Source: Adiantum capillus-veneris (Eukaryota > Streptophyta > Polypodiopsida > Polypodiales > Pteridaceae). From it: a stretch of DNA of 64,000 nt. Each line of letters starts with the position of its first letter. Within the stretch, counting starts at the first letter, position 1. Both the position numbers and the translations under genes were made by a program. Positions 1 through 10,938 of this stretch are shown here, piece after piece. The DNA is taken from assembly GCA_014529385.2 (NCBI GenBank), contig CM043970.1, positions 45,412,279 through 45,476,278 on the forward strand. Direction: 5' to 3'. The notes under the pieces are model-generated. The model did not search any database. It saw only the letters and a list, made by a program, of their open reading frames with translations, and had not been told where the DNA came from.

Positions 1-31
1 TTTCTTCTTCATCCAACTCCATAGCTTCCAT
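1..31 (-). CDS. Possible N-terminus of a minus-strand ORF leaving the window
   Basis: Read on the minus strand from position 31 the sequence starts ATG and encodes an acidic beginning, M-E-A-M-E-L-D-E-E-E, before it runs off the left edge. It lies downstream, in minus orientation, of the leader repeat at 241-714. The same repeat lies upstream of the minus-strand ORF1 of LINE C at 12220. It may therefore be the first codons of another minus-strand retroelement or gene. Ten codons are too few to identify a family. Confidence 0.2.
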   Translation of the reverse strand, partial: MEAMELDEEE

Positions 32-240
32 CTGTATAGGACTCGTTTCCTTCCTGAAAAGGATTTTTTTTTGTGTAGAATCTAGAAGGGCTATCTTGCT
101 ATGTATGCTCTTGATGGACCTGTATGCTTTCAGAAAAGCACACGCATGAAGCTTTGATACAACTGCAATCACTTCCGACTAGTGATCGGACGGAGACACA
201 AGGATAATTACAATCTGCAAAACTTTGCACACTTTATGAC

Positions 241-714
241 ATTAAAAAAACTTGAATAACTGAGAGAAAGAGAGAGAATCCACGCAAGACACGGAGTGGC
301 GGAGTTCCACTTATAGATAGCACTTGCTCCAAAGATTGGCATCCCTTTCGGTATTTCTTTATTATTGATTCACAAAGGTACAACTCTTGCGGGGCTCTCC
401 TCTGCTTCTCCACGCGGCATATTTTTGTGATTTGTAGGCCGTCCGTACAACTTGCATGCTAGCATCATGTCCACACAATTTGATATGTGTGTGGGTCGTG
501 CTTTATTTTTAGTTTTTTTTAAGGCCCCTTGGTAAAAGCTTTTGTAAGTTGTTAGGGTGTAATCTTTTAGGCCACTCGGCTGAGATATGTAAGTTGGTAA
601 ACCTTTTGTTTCTTCTTCTTTGGCTAGGGTTTAGGCCCTTGGCTAGAATCCATTCCATTGGTTGGAACTTGGTGGTGCCAGGTCACTGACTTGTCACAGG
701 AGCCATCTTTCATT
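241..714 (-). repeat. Leader-like repeat, copy 1 (shared with 12171-12790)
   Basis: Blocks of this stretch recur in the same order and orientation at 12171-12790: a GA-rich run, then gacacggagtggcgga, a block ending cggtatttcttta, a tttattttta block, and a ttcttctt...agggtttaggccc block. On the minus strand the order reads like a plant 5' leader (CCTAAACCC, GAAGAAGAAG, then CTCTCTC), and in the second copy it precedes LINE C ORF1. Spacing between blocks differs, so the copies are old or have lost internal segments. It could be the 5' UTR/promoter of LINE C or an unrelated element such as a degraded LTR. Confidence 0.4.
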
Positions 715-1163
715 ATGTCGGATGATCTTTAGGAGAAGATTGGTGACCCTAATCAGATCCTCTCTCTCAAAGGGACCATCGGCCGTCTAGTCAGATGTTC
801 CTATGCTCGTGCCAACATCTGAGAGTGACTCACATGCACTTTGCTCGGTTTAGATGAAGGCAAAGTAGAGGGCATTATCTTGCTTGGAAGAGGTACTTTC
901 ATTGCTATTTTCTCATCAAAGGAGCTTGTCTCTAGGCCACACACACCTCGACTTTGGAGGCATATTAGTTTTTTTGCATCCGTGGTATGAGGATTTTACA
1001 ATAGCAGCTTTTGAGGAGAGATGTCAGATCCCGAAGTATCCTCTTAAATCAGCTTTTCCAAAGCTATCAACACAATTTTGGTTTCCAGATATGTTGAGAC
1101 AGATGGGTTCTATCTTTGGCACACCATTCATGAGTTCAATATAAATCCAAAAATTTGTGCCAT
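715..1163 (+). pseudogene. LINE D ORF1, N-terminal half (DUF4283-like)
   Basis: From the ATG at 715 the frame reads as an ORF1 nucleic-acid-binding domain of plant LINEs, with stops at codon 6 and again about 30 codons later. Recognisable pieces are the G-x-I-G-R-L segment, K-V-E-G-I-I-L-L-G-R-G-T-F-I-A-I-F (about 855-920), and, in a shifted frame near 1050-1125, Q-F-W-F-P-D-M-L-R-Q-M-G-S-I-F-G-T-P. The last piece resembles the proline/leucine-rich 'P-x-L-P-x-x-F-W ... IG-x-P' region of DUF4283 proteins. At least two frameshifts are needed. The 3' boundary is the A1 insertion point. Confidence 0.5.
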
Positions 1164-2667
1164 CTCAGCTTGGGAGAGGTTATGTATGACTATGCGGGTT
1201 TCTGATGTGGGGCAGCACTCTAGCTTTGTGAGGCCTCCAGACAGCCTGGCCTTCTCTCGTTCGGACCGCAGAGTGGGAGGAGTGAATCTATCTCGGATAG
1301 AACGTTTCTACACTAGTGACCATTTCTGTGACTTGGGTAGGTCAGTTTGCATTCGGGCTTGGACTTCTTTTTCGGACCACGCACCAGTGATCCTCATAGT
1401 GACAGATAGACAGAGGAGGGGGGGGCATGATGCTTCGCATCCTTGGGAGGGTCTTGCTGGACTCTGCGCTCAGAGAGCGAGTGGTGGCTCTTTCGACAGA
1501 GGGCTTAGACTTGTAGGACTCTCGTGCTGACAGAGTGGCCTCTGGACTTGCTCAGCTTAGGCGGCTTTTTCTCCAAGAGTCTACGGCCCGCCGCTTGGCT
1601 GCAGCGAGAGAGGAGGAGCAGCATCTCCGACGGGGCGTTGCTTCCTTGCAGAGGATGCAGGAGCAGCATCTAGAGAGTCCTCGATTTGAGGAGCAGTTGC
1701 AGCAGGCTCGCCGGGAGCTTGCCAGCATAGAGGAGAGGCGCCAGGAGTTTGCTTTTCATTGACAGGCACAGTGGACCCAGGTGGGTGACAGAGTGACAGG
1801 GGATTTCTTTGAGAGAGTGGGGCCCCGACATGCGCATGCAAGGGCCAGCTAGTTGAGGAGGCCTGACGGGTCAGAGCCAGAGGACATGCGTGCAGTTGCC
1901 ACCGACTTTTACCGTGACCTGCTGGCAGTAGAGCCTCAGTCAGAGCGTCAGGATGCATGCAAAGAGCAGGTGTGGGCACAGATGCCTTGTCTTGTGACAG
2001 AGGAGATGCGTCAGAGGCTTGATTTGCCTCTTCAGTCAAAGGAGCTCCACGCGGCCCTCAGAGCACTTCCCCGTGGTAGCTGTCGAGGTGAGGATGGTTT
2101 GACTCCCAGTTTCTTTTTAGAGTACTGGGACTTTCTTGGCTCAGATATCTGCAGCGCTTTTCAGTACATTCTACACACAGGAGAGATGCCTGACAGCTTG
2201 AGTGAGGGCCTGATTTACCTCATTCCCAAGGAGGGTGGATCCTTGGATGAGATTCGACAGTGGCGGCCCATCACCATCCTCAACTCAACCTACAAAATTC
2301 TCGCCAAGGCTCTGAGTTTGAGGATTCGACGACTTCTAGAGAGCATCATACATGGGACACAGACATGTTTTGTCAAGGAGCGTAGTATCCTTGACAACAT
2401 CTTCACTTTCTGGGAGGCGTCTGCTCTCGCGCGCCTCCATAGTGAGGATTTGGTGATACTTCTTCTCGATTTTGAGAAGGCCTACGATAGAGTTGACTGG
2501 GACTTTTTGGAGGGCACTTTAAGTAGGATGGGCTTCTCATATGCATGGATCAGAGGTGTGTCAGCTCTTTACAGACGGGCACACAATCAGGTTCTTTTGG
2601 CAGGTGGTAGAGGAGATCGTTTCATGCTCACGCGTTCGGTCAAACAGGGCTGCCCTCTTGCCCCATT

Positions 2668-3108
2668 TTTTAATTTTAACATTTATCCAAATATAGGTAG
2701 GTGAGCATTTCATGTAGATATTAAATAGCATCCGATCATCCTATTGCCAAGAAATTAAAAACAAATAGAGCCATAAATGTCTAGCATTGTGTTCCACATG
2801 GATAAACAAATGTATATAGAAATATAAGTGAATCATGTTTCTTACCAAAAGATCTTAAGGAACCCAATAGCCTCTAAGCTTACCAAAGAACCTACACATG
2901 AACGTGGAACACCTCTAATAGCCCACAATGGAACTGTCTCTATCGCAAGCGTCATATTCATGGCAGTTTGAACAAACTGTTCGCGACACTTTTTTTAATA
3001 GAGTATAATACTGTTATACAACATATAATACCAAATGATACGTACAAATTGTTTTGTACGAACGTATAGATGCAACTTAGTGTGTGTGTGTGTGTGTGTA
3101 TTTTTGGC
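2668..3108. other. AT-rich insertion replacing part of LINE A1 RT
   Basis: Compared with A2 (17637-17672), A1 loses about 32 bp of RT sequence here and gains about 440 bp of AT-rich DNA. The insert ends in a (TG)n run (about 3081-3100). It carries no ORF of note, no clear terminal inverted repeats and no target duplication that I could see. The loss of target sequence fits a repair event that captured filler DNA better than a clean transposition. Confidence 0.6.
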
Positions 3109-3820
3109 CTCACAGTAGGTTGGTCTTCGTGGCTTAGCGCTCCCTATTCGAGGAGAAGAGCTACTGGATACTGAGTTTGCAGAAAACTCAGGTTGTACTT
3201 GGAGTGCCAGGAGGCCGATGTTCATAGGTGTGAGCAGGCTCTTGAGAAGCAGATTGCTCCCCTCCTATCCATCAAGAGGAAGTTGTTACATTGGAGTTCA
3301 GCACGACTTTCTCTGGCAGGCAGAGTTGTAGTGGCCAACTAGGTGTTATTGGCTACTATGTGGTACATCACTTCTTGTTGAATCTTTTCGAGTTCCTGCA
3401 TCAGCCAGGTAGAGAGGCTGATCAGGAACTTCCTTTGGTCAGCGCGTGACACTAAGATAGCCCGGGCCAAAGTGGCCTGGCAGGTCATCACTCTTCCTTG
3501 TTTTCAGGGAGGGTTGGGGATCATAGACCCAGCATAGTAGAGTAGAGCCTTTCTTGGGAAGTTTGTTGTTAGAGGATTACTTCCAGGGGAGGAGCCCTAG
3601 AAGGAGTTTTTGCAGCAGTGGCTTAGTGCTAGAGTACCTCAGGCTGGAGGCCCGTGGCGACCTTCGACCAGATGGATTTTCACAGAGATGCGTAGAGGTG
3701 GCCTGAGCAGGAGACTGGAGGACTGTTTCGCTGTGAGTCTTCTCCGTTCTTGGGAGCAGGTGCAGAGAGGCCTGGAGCAGCATCAGCCTACTTGCACGGA
3801 GGAGCGCCTGAGACAACCCC

Positions 3821-4097
3821 TGGTTTGGAACCCCATGGTTAGCACTCAAAGAGGCCACTTGGTTGGTAGTAGGCCTCATGTTTCTTGGGGTCCCATTGCA
3901 AAGGGTCCAGCACGCACTTAGGTGATTGGTAGTAGGCCTCATGTTTCCTGGGGTCCCATGGCAGAGGGTCCAACACGCACTTTAGGTGATTGGTTTGGAA
4001 CCCCATGGTTAGCACTCAGAGAGGCCACTTGGTTGGTAGTAGGCCTCATGTTTCTTGGGGTCCCATGGTAGAGGATCCAACACGCACTTTAGGTGAT
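3821..4097 (+). repeat. Local triplication inside LINE A1
   Basis: The unit begins tggtttggaaccccatgg and ends cacgcacttaggtga. A full unit lies at 3821-3924, a partial unit (starting at ttggtagtaggcctc) at 3925-3989, and another full unit at 3990-4097. A2 and A3 have a single unit at the same place, so the triplication arose within this copy. Confidence 0.85.
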
Positions 4098-5503
4098 TGT
4101 CAGAGGAGCTTCAGAGCATCGAGCTACAGGGCATGAGAGGGGTGGAGAGCATGTGTGATGAAATCCAGATGTAGTACCTGCTGAGTGGCTCACAAGTCAG
4201 CAACACCCAGATGGATGGGGGCCTTCACGCGACTAGAGGTTCCCATCACAGTTCGGGCTAGCTCAGAGATTGTGTTTTTCGAGCTGTAGGGCGAGGGTCA
4301 CTTACACCGAGTTTCAGTAGAGGCCCCACAGGTGGCAGAGTGATGTTTTTGGAGGAACCGGGTTGTGGGCATCTGTGGGAGGACTTGTGTCATAGATCCC
4401 GACCCTGTAGCTCTTGAGACTAGACACTGGAGGTTGTGGGCTTAGGAGTGTTGTCCATTGGCATGAGTGCAGTGGGATCCTGGAGAGTGGTTTTGGAGGG
4501 ACCCTTTCTCCTCAGTCGACCATCTAGGTGTCCCCTTCTTTCAGTACACTATTCGACTCGGACATCACGTACTGGCAGCGCGGAGAGAGGCTCGTCCTAC
4601 TGCAGCACCTCATTGGCAAGAAGAGGGTCTCACAGGTGAGTTTTTGTTAGCTTTTTGGGAGAGGTTGTGGGACTCCAGGCAGTCGCAGCGAGTCACTTTG
4701 TTCCAGTGGGTGGTTGCACATCGACCTACAGCAGTAGGGAGCTGGCTAGTACATAGTGGTCTCTTAGTAGCATGCGGAGCTTGTGACCGTCTTGTGAAGA
4801 GTCAGCGCCATTGTCTTTGGGACTGTCCTTTGGCACAACAGGTTTGGCTTTGTGTCCTTCGGTTGATGCCAGCTCTTTCCACGATACGATAGTACCCTTG
4901 GGGGGCAGCTGCTTGGTCCACTCTCACGGGCTTGGCACTTCAGTTTGAGCTATCCTCCACCAGCAGGATGATAGTGATGCAGGGGGGTCGACCTACACTT
5001 CAGCCTGTTACAGAGGTTACTCCACAGGAGTGGTGCAGTGAGAGAGAGGAGTGTTGGGAGCTCATCTGCAGCCTGACACTCTGGTTCATCTGGCGGGCCC
5101 ACGGTTTCCGCATATTTGAGGCTAGCCCTGTACCACAAGCAGAGACTGTTCGAGATCTTTGGCTAGAGCTGATCCACACTCTCAGAGGACGGTTCAAGAG
5201 ACTCCAGGGCAGCTCCGACCACATGCAGGAGCGTAGAGAGGCTTTCCTTCGACTCTAGCGTCCTGGGCCTTTCTTCACCATGGTCCAGGGTGTGCTGAGG
5301 TGGCACTACCGCCCACCTGTGTGGCTTTTCCCTCCTCCCATCTCTTGATTTAGCCTCATTGTACATATGTTGTTTTTCATTGGGAGAGTCTCCCCCTTAT
5401 GTTTGTTGTAGCCCTCTCTAGCAGAGGTGGTTGTAGCCCTATGGGCAATTTCAGTAACTAATAGAAGGATCATTTTCTCGGAAAAAAAAGAAAAATTGTG
5501 CCA

Positions 5504-6330
5504 TTTATAAAGGTGGCTACTACTCACAGAGGATCGTGGTTACAAGCAGTCCGAACGAGTGCCTTAGATGTCATGAGATGGGACATCTGGTCAGATATTT
5601 CCCTAGAGGGTGAAAGCAGAGACGGGATTCGCGTTGTTTACAGATGGGTAGTGAGACAGAGGTTAGTTGCGGTAGAGAAATCTCCAGATAGACTTGTCAC
5701 CTTCAGAGGAGAGTTTACCAGATCAAGATCGAGAGGAGGACCTAGAGCATGGACAGAGGATAGAGGATCAAGAGTCTGTGGCAGTTTAGGACCAGCCTGA
5801 GATGCCCCAGGACATGCCAGTTGAACAGACCTTGGATCTCTTGGAGATTCAGTCGCAAGTGCCTCTTACTGAAGGAGCTATTGAGGGAGAGCAAGAGAGT
5901 GAGTCTGCTCATTTTGCAGAGGAGTTTGACTACTTAGCAGGCTTTGTATCACCAGCAGATGTCCCATTATCCGAGATCCTACCTACACAGTCTTTTGCGC
6001 TTGGTCCATGAAGTTCTCCAGACGTGTCTTTGAAGAGTCGGCCACTGAGTATCGACATGTTTTTCTTACAGCTGTCAGGATCGCGTCACATTTTTTCTTG
6101 GTCCAGAGAGCTTCAATGATCAGATTCCGAGTACAGGTTTTACAGGAGGGCACCTTTTGGACGAACGAGGCTGTCTACGATACCATACAGGAGCAAACGA
6201 TGGTTGAAGCCAACTATTTTATGCAAATCAGACAGTGTGCAGATTTGTTTGAGAGTCAAATTAGTGAGGATTTGGGGAAGTTGGTTTGGTCAAAGATGTT
6301 CATCTTGGTATCTCCCCTTGGCTTCTGAGG
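5504..6330 (+). pseudogene. LINE D ORF1, C-terminal half with a damaged zinc knuckle
   Basis: Immediately after the A1 target duplication the frame reads Y-K-G-G-Y-Y-S-Q-R-I-V-V, then C-L-R-C-H-E-M-G-H-L-V-R-Y-F-P at 5560-5604. This is a CX2CX4HX4C knuckle in which the last cysteine codon has become TAT (Tyr). It matches the position and context of the knuckle in family A ORF1. Downstream, open stretches at 5802-6011 (acidic, Q/E-rich) and 6008-6328 (V/F-rich) are probably the ORF1 tail in shifted frames. I cannot assign a function to them. Confidence 0.55.
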
Positions 6331-6407
6331 TAGACGACAACTGGGTCCGCCGTCCTGCCTCTCTTACAGTATGGTTGTGTTGTAGATCTGCTTCCCTTTT
6401 TTTGGAG

Positions 6408-6689
6408 TTCATCATCAGGAAATGTTAGAGTGGATGCGAATGATTTTAGAGGCATGGCCTAGGGGTTTCACAGTCTTTTGGCTTTTGTGAGTTGCTACAA
6501 CGGAAGCTTTATATCAATCAGATACACAGCACTAGACTTTTTGGTTTTCTTCATTAGGAAATGTTAAGAGTGGATGCGAATGATTTTAGAGGCATGGCCT
6601 AGGGGTTTCACAGTTTTTTGGCTTTTGTGAGTTGCTACAATGGAAGCTTTATATCAATCAGATACACAGCACTAGACTTTTTGGTTTTC
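6408..6689 (+). repeat. Tandem duplication of about 140 bp in LINE D
   Basis: Two near-identical units, 6408-6549 and 6550-6689, each running from ttcat(c)a...ggaaatgtta to actagactttttggttttc. They differ by only a few bases, so the duplication is younger than the decay of LINE D around it. Confidence 0.9.
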
Positions 6690-6946
6690 GCTACATCGCC
6701 CGAGGTGGACAGAGCTTTGGGCAAATTTGTGTAGGCTTGATCACTATCCAGATAGCTACAATATATTACCTGATTGGAGTTTCTTTATCCCAAGATATAC
6801 CCTACGGTTTGTTATGGGACTTATCCACATAATGTCATTGTATTTCTTTTGAGGGGTTTTCCCATATTTCTTGTACATGGACCAATGGCTGATTTTATGT
6901 AATGCAAAGGGTCAAAGCCCCACTTATATTGCAAAAAGAAAAAAAA
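6690..6946 (+). other. LINE D 3' end and A-rich tail
   Basis: No coding potential. The stretch looks like a LINE 3' UTR and ends gcaaaaagaaaaaaaag. The next 20 bp lead into CA/GC simple sequence. No target duplication was recognised. Confidence 0.4.
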
Positions 6947-6965
6947 GTGCTCTCATAACAAACTG

Positions 6966-7004
6966 CACACAAACACAAACACATGCGTGCACGCGCGCGC
7001 ACAC
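6966..7004. repeat. CA/GC simple sequence
   Basis: Alternating purine-pyrimidine run (acacaaacacaaacac, then gcgtgcacgcgcgcgcacac) lying between the A-tail of LINE D and the poly-T end of LINE C. Such runs can adopt Z-DNA. Here it marks the junction between two oppositely oriented LINEs. Confidence 0.7.
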
Positions 7005-7265
7005 TTTTTTTTTTGTAATGTCAGACTGAATTACCAATGGGAAACCTCAAGACGAGGAAAACCCATGAAAAATACTACAATCAGGAAATTAGAAACAGTC
7101 AAAGTAGAGCTCGTAATGGCTAACAAGAAGCTCCTCCAAGTCATAGGCAACTCGACGAGACTGTAGAAGAGATGTCTTAAAGAAGGAAACATAGTCCACT
7201 CGAATCTGTTGAAACATGAGGGAATTACGTGCTCTCCACACCGTCCAAAGCGCCTAGAATCTGAC

Positions 7266-9907
7266 CTAGACAAAAAAGTATGCATACGGCCAAAGCAATG
7301 GTGGAAGTACTCCAAAGATCCAAAAAGATCTACCGAAATGCGTGCTAGGAAATTGCGTGCGAAGAGCTGTAGAGATGCAATCCACAAACTGTAGCGTATG
7401 GGAACAAGACCACAATAAATGTGGAATGTTATCAACTGCTACACCACATCGAACACATCGCGAAGAGGCCAATGCATCTCCACATAAACAGTCGCTCCTT
7501 CAAAGGCAACTTCGCATGCCACACTTTCATGACTTTACTCCGCCACCATGTAACACTCTTGTTCATATTCCATACCTTATTATAATGTTCGTGGATCCAG
7601 GAGGACGATGCAAATGATAGTACACTTTCTTTGCAGAAATCAAAGAGATCGAAGAACCAACGTAGCGCCAATCACAAATTCAGTTTTCCATAACTAGCGG
7701 TGGAACAGGAGATATGGAATCAACCAGATGTTTAATGGTGTCCCACATCCGCCTATAGTGCATCCCAAGACCAAAGGCAAGAGAAACCTGTCTAAATGAG
7801 AGCACTTGTCCATCAGCGTCTGTCACATCAATTATACTGTCAATACCTTTCTGGGAGAGAAAATAAGCGTGTCTGGGAGAGCGTTGAACAAGAGTTTGAT
7901 CAAAGACCCGACTCCAATGTAAACTTTCTAATCGAAGTGAGTTTCCACAGGCATCATGTCTACCATGCCACATTAATTCCCACGTGACCAATTTTCAATC
8001 CGCTACAAGACTGGAAGCAAAGGGGCATCTAGGTATTGTGTCCTCAAACTTACCAAAAACCACATCCCAATACGACGGTTGCCAATGGCCAAAAGTTGGT
8101 GTAGAAACCGCATGAGAGCACAGAAACGCAAACATTTGTGTCCAAGGTTGCTTTTGCTCAACCAACACCAGCAACAAAGTGGCCTTTCTTGCTGTAACAT
8201 GAGAACCCAAATGAAGAATATTCAGACCACCACAACGCCTTGGAGTACATAACTTATCCATTGCAAGCAAACGCAGACCCTTTTTCTGAGAGGAAGTAGA
8301 CTTGAAGTGCTCCAGTATCCGAGACATCAAGGTCCGAAGACGACCGGGTGGCCAGTGCAACATAGGTAGGAAGAATTGCATGTATGCCACCAGTATGGAC
8401 TGTACTATTCTGAGTCTTACATGTAGCAACCAAGTGGATAATTTCCAATAGTGTAATCTAGATCTCAATTTGTTCTCAATCCAATCCAATAATTTTGCAT
8501 TGTTAACCGACCAAGCCAGCGGATATCCAAGATGTCTCACAAATTGATTAGGCTTAGCTATCTCACCTGGCCGTAATACCGAGTGCCAATCCATTTGATG
8601 CAACGGTAACAATTTTGATTTTTGGAAATTCACTTGCATACGTGCAGCCAGCCCATAAAGATGTAGTGCTTCCATAATGCATTGGACATCCTTAGGTCTA
8701 TTTGTAGGCCAAAACATGGAGTCATCCGCATACGCTTGCGCCACAAAATGATCATGAGACGGCAGTTCCAATCCATATAAATGCCTAGACGCGGTTAAGG
8801 AGTCCAGATACAACAATAGAGGGTGCGTAGCAAGAGCATACAACATAGCACTCAAAGGGCAACCTTGCCTAACCGATCTACCAAGATCCCATAACCGAGT
8901 CATCTCACCATCAAGAATTCCAACAGATTGACTATTCTCATATAGAAAATAGACCACCCGACACATTCTGGAACCAAAGCCCAAAGCCGTCATGATCTGA
9001 GCAATGAAGTCCCAATGAATAGTGCCAAATGCTTTCTCTATATCGACCTGCATGATAAGTACATCCGGTCCAGTATATTTTGCATACTCGATCCCAACGA
9101 AAGCATTAACAATATTATCCATAATTTGCCGGCGAGGGATGAATCCATATTGAGCAGGATGTATGCCTGAGAACAGATAATCGTTAATACGGGAAGCTAC
9201 CGTTTGTAAACTACCGGCATAAGCGTGATCGGACGCCAATGCGAGAAGTATTCACATATTGTTTGTTTGGGCAACAATTTCACCAATCCTTCTTTCCACG
9301 ATTGCGGCAATGATTGTGTAGTCTATGCATGATTGATCATGAAAAGTAGAGGCTGTTGAAGGGACTCCCAAAAGCAAAGGAAAAATTCAACCGTAAGACC
9401 GTCCCATCTAAGATATTTCCAATGGCCAAGATGCAACAAGATGGTATGCAACTTAGCCTCAGTAAAACTAGCCTCAAGGATAGTTGCATCATTCATTGTC
9501 AATATAGGATGCACATATGACAACAGTAGCTGTCTGGCTTGCAAAACCTCACTTGAGGGAGCCTCAGGCTTGGCAAAAACCCGTTGAAAATGATCCACCA
9601 TGAAATCCGCCAATTGACTTTTATTGGCCGTCCATTGTCCACTATCGACCTGAACCCTTTTGATAGATACGGATTGCCTCGAATGATGCAAATGCTTAAA
9701 GAACTGCTTCGATGAACAACCTTTATCCATAAAAGCATACTGTCTTGATCTAACTTTCCATTTTTCAAGTTTCCTCTTGTTATTATGCGTCAAAGAGGCT
9801 TTAGCTACACATAATTCATCTTGTTCCGACTGAGTAAGCCGTCTAGTGTCTACAAGACTTTCTAAAGCTTGACTAGTCACCTTATCTTCCTGTACTTTAT
9901 CTCTCAA
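7266..9907 (-). pseudogene. LINE C ORF2, linker, reverse transcriptase and zf-RVT region
   Basis: The 9239-7995 frame (414 codons) holds the RT: Q-Y-G-F-I-P-R-R-Q-I-M-D-N, motif A in D-I-E-K-A-F, R-Q-G-C-P-L-S, and motif C Y-A-D-D at 8721-8732. The part before it (9907-9323) is the endonuclease-RT linker, including the F-F-K-H-L segment. After a gap the zf-RVT domain appears in two frames: K-V-W-H-A-K-L-P-L-K-E-R-L-F-M-W-R (7672-7432), then C-V-R-C...H-L-L-W-S-C (7472-7266). The RT catalytic residues are intact but the protein is broken by frameshifts at about 9280-9320, 7992 and 7435-7470. Confidence 0.8.
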
Positions 9908-10820
9908 CTAGTGCATGTACCACGAACCATAATTCTTTATGACTGCTTGGATGCGCATGACAAAACGATACCAAGCCACATCCACATCAATAAACATATA
10001 AGAGATAAGTGGAGGAATCACCGCCTCAATCAAGTTTTGCAATGCCTTGTGCGAAAGATATGCATTATTAATATGCAACAATTGCTTAGTGGGAAGCGGG
10101 GAATCTGCATCCAATACCTCATTATCGATCAAGAGCCAAAGAGGAAAATGATCAAATAGAGTAAAGAAGCGATCAATCCTCATATCACATGCAAACATAT
10201 CATATTGTGGAGAGCCCAGTGCATACCACCGATCCAATCGTGCTCTATATTCCAAGCGAGCATTATGAACAAAAGTGTAGCCTCTCTCCGAAGAGCGAGT
10301 ACTGGCCCACAGATCCAACACACTTGTCACTTACCATAGCATCCTAGGAAGAACGTTCCAAGTTCAGCATATTTGAATGGCTAGTTGTATTCTCCGTGTT
10401 TTCCGACGCATTATTAAATTCCCCGCACCAAAAAGCATGTGAACGCTAGGGATATTTGACCAAATCTTGCCAGAGACGAACCTTTGTGCCGAAGCAGTAT
10501 AAGCATAAATACCTACAAATCCCACAATATTGCCTTGCACGAGACATTGAACAACCATCCAACACCCCGCTAGGTCATTATGGACCAAAACCGGCTGCAA
10601 TTCATGACGCACCATTGTTAAAACCCTCGAAAAAGAGCCAGTATCAGCATAAGAAATCCAGAATCCCACATAATACGATGATTGACCAACGAAGTCGTGT
10701 TGATTATGCTCCTGTAGTACCACTATATTTGCTTTATTTGTATGTACATAGTGCAAGATTAGCTTTCACTTGTCATGGTTGCACAATCCGCGCACATTAT
10801 ACGTAAAACATCTAAGGGGA
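9908..10820 (-). pseudogene. LINE C ORF2, AP-endonuclease domain
   Basis: The minus-strand frame reads N-V-R-G-L-C-N-H-D-K, then V-V-L-Q-E-H-N-Q (catalytic Glu context), G-F-V-G-I-Y-A-Y, and, after a frameshift, W-C-G-E-F-N-N (G-E-F-N in place of the usual G-D-F-N). The C-terminal part lies at 10330-9908 with R-L-D-R-W-Y-A-L-G and S-D, and D-H-F-P-L-W-L at the usual S-D-H-x-P position. It belongs upstream of the RT in the same ORF2. It is broken by at least two frameshifts. Confidence 0.7.
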
Positions 10821-10938
10821 GAATGCATCTGTACAATATTTACAAGAGAACCACGAGGCACAATCATCAAGTAGGATTGCCCATAAGCACATCCGCCTCC
10901 ATACTAACATTTAATAAAGCGGATTCCATATGCGTTCC

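Larger units (their letters stand above)
1168..5348 (+). pseudogene. LINE A1 ORF2 remnant (endonuclease C-terminus, RT, zf-RVT region)
   Basis: Order of domains: endonuclease C-terminus (about 1170-1400, with R-S-D-R-R-V-G-G-V-N and S-D-H-A-P-V-I-L), a charged linker (1535-1760), and RT from about 1853 with Q-W-R-P-I-T-I-L-N, the first RT aspartate in L-L-D-F-E-K-A-Y-D-R-V, and Q-G-C-P-L-A-P. The frame is broken at 2668 by inserted DNA and resumes at about 3110. The C-terminal zinc region with H-C-L-W-D-C-P is near 4810, and the last stop is TGA at 5346. Frameshifts and stops make it non-coding. A1 keeps CAG where A2 and A3 share two TAG stops, so it preserves the ancestral state at those codons. 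Confidence 0.8.
1164..5490 (+). mobile_element. LINE A1 (L1-type), 5'-truncated, inserted into LINE D
   Basis: This copy is collinear with A2 and A3 from the C-terminal part of the endonuclease domain to the 3' end, but lacks the 5' leader, ORF1 and most of the endonuclease. The 3' terminus (actaatagaaggatc...tctcgg followed by A-rich sequence) matches A2 and A3. The flanks carry an imperfect target duplication, aaatttgtgccat (1151-1163) and aaaattgtgccat (5491-5503). A-tail, 5' truncation and target duplication are the signature of target-primed reverse transcription. The copy was later disrupted by an insertion at 2668-3108 and a local triplication at 3821-4097. Confidence 0.85.
715..6946 (+). 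mobile_element. LINE D, degenerate, split by LINE A1
   Basis: A plus-strand non-LTR element whose ORF1 begins near 715, is interrupted at about 1163, resumes at about 5501 and ends in an A-rich tail (gcaaaaagaaaaaaaa) at about 6930-6946. Across the insertion the reading frame restores I-C-A-I and then leads into a zinc knuckle, which shows the two parts belong together. No RT or endonuclease domain was found, so the copy has lost ORF2 or is ORF1-only. Frameshifts and stops are scattered throughout. It is a dead copy that served as landing site for A1. Confidence 0.6.

Noticed and set aside
241-714. LTR of an LTR retrotransposon
   Set aside because: No TG...CA ends, no primer-binding site and no second copy flanking pol genes. 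The second copy lies next to a LINE ORF1.
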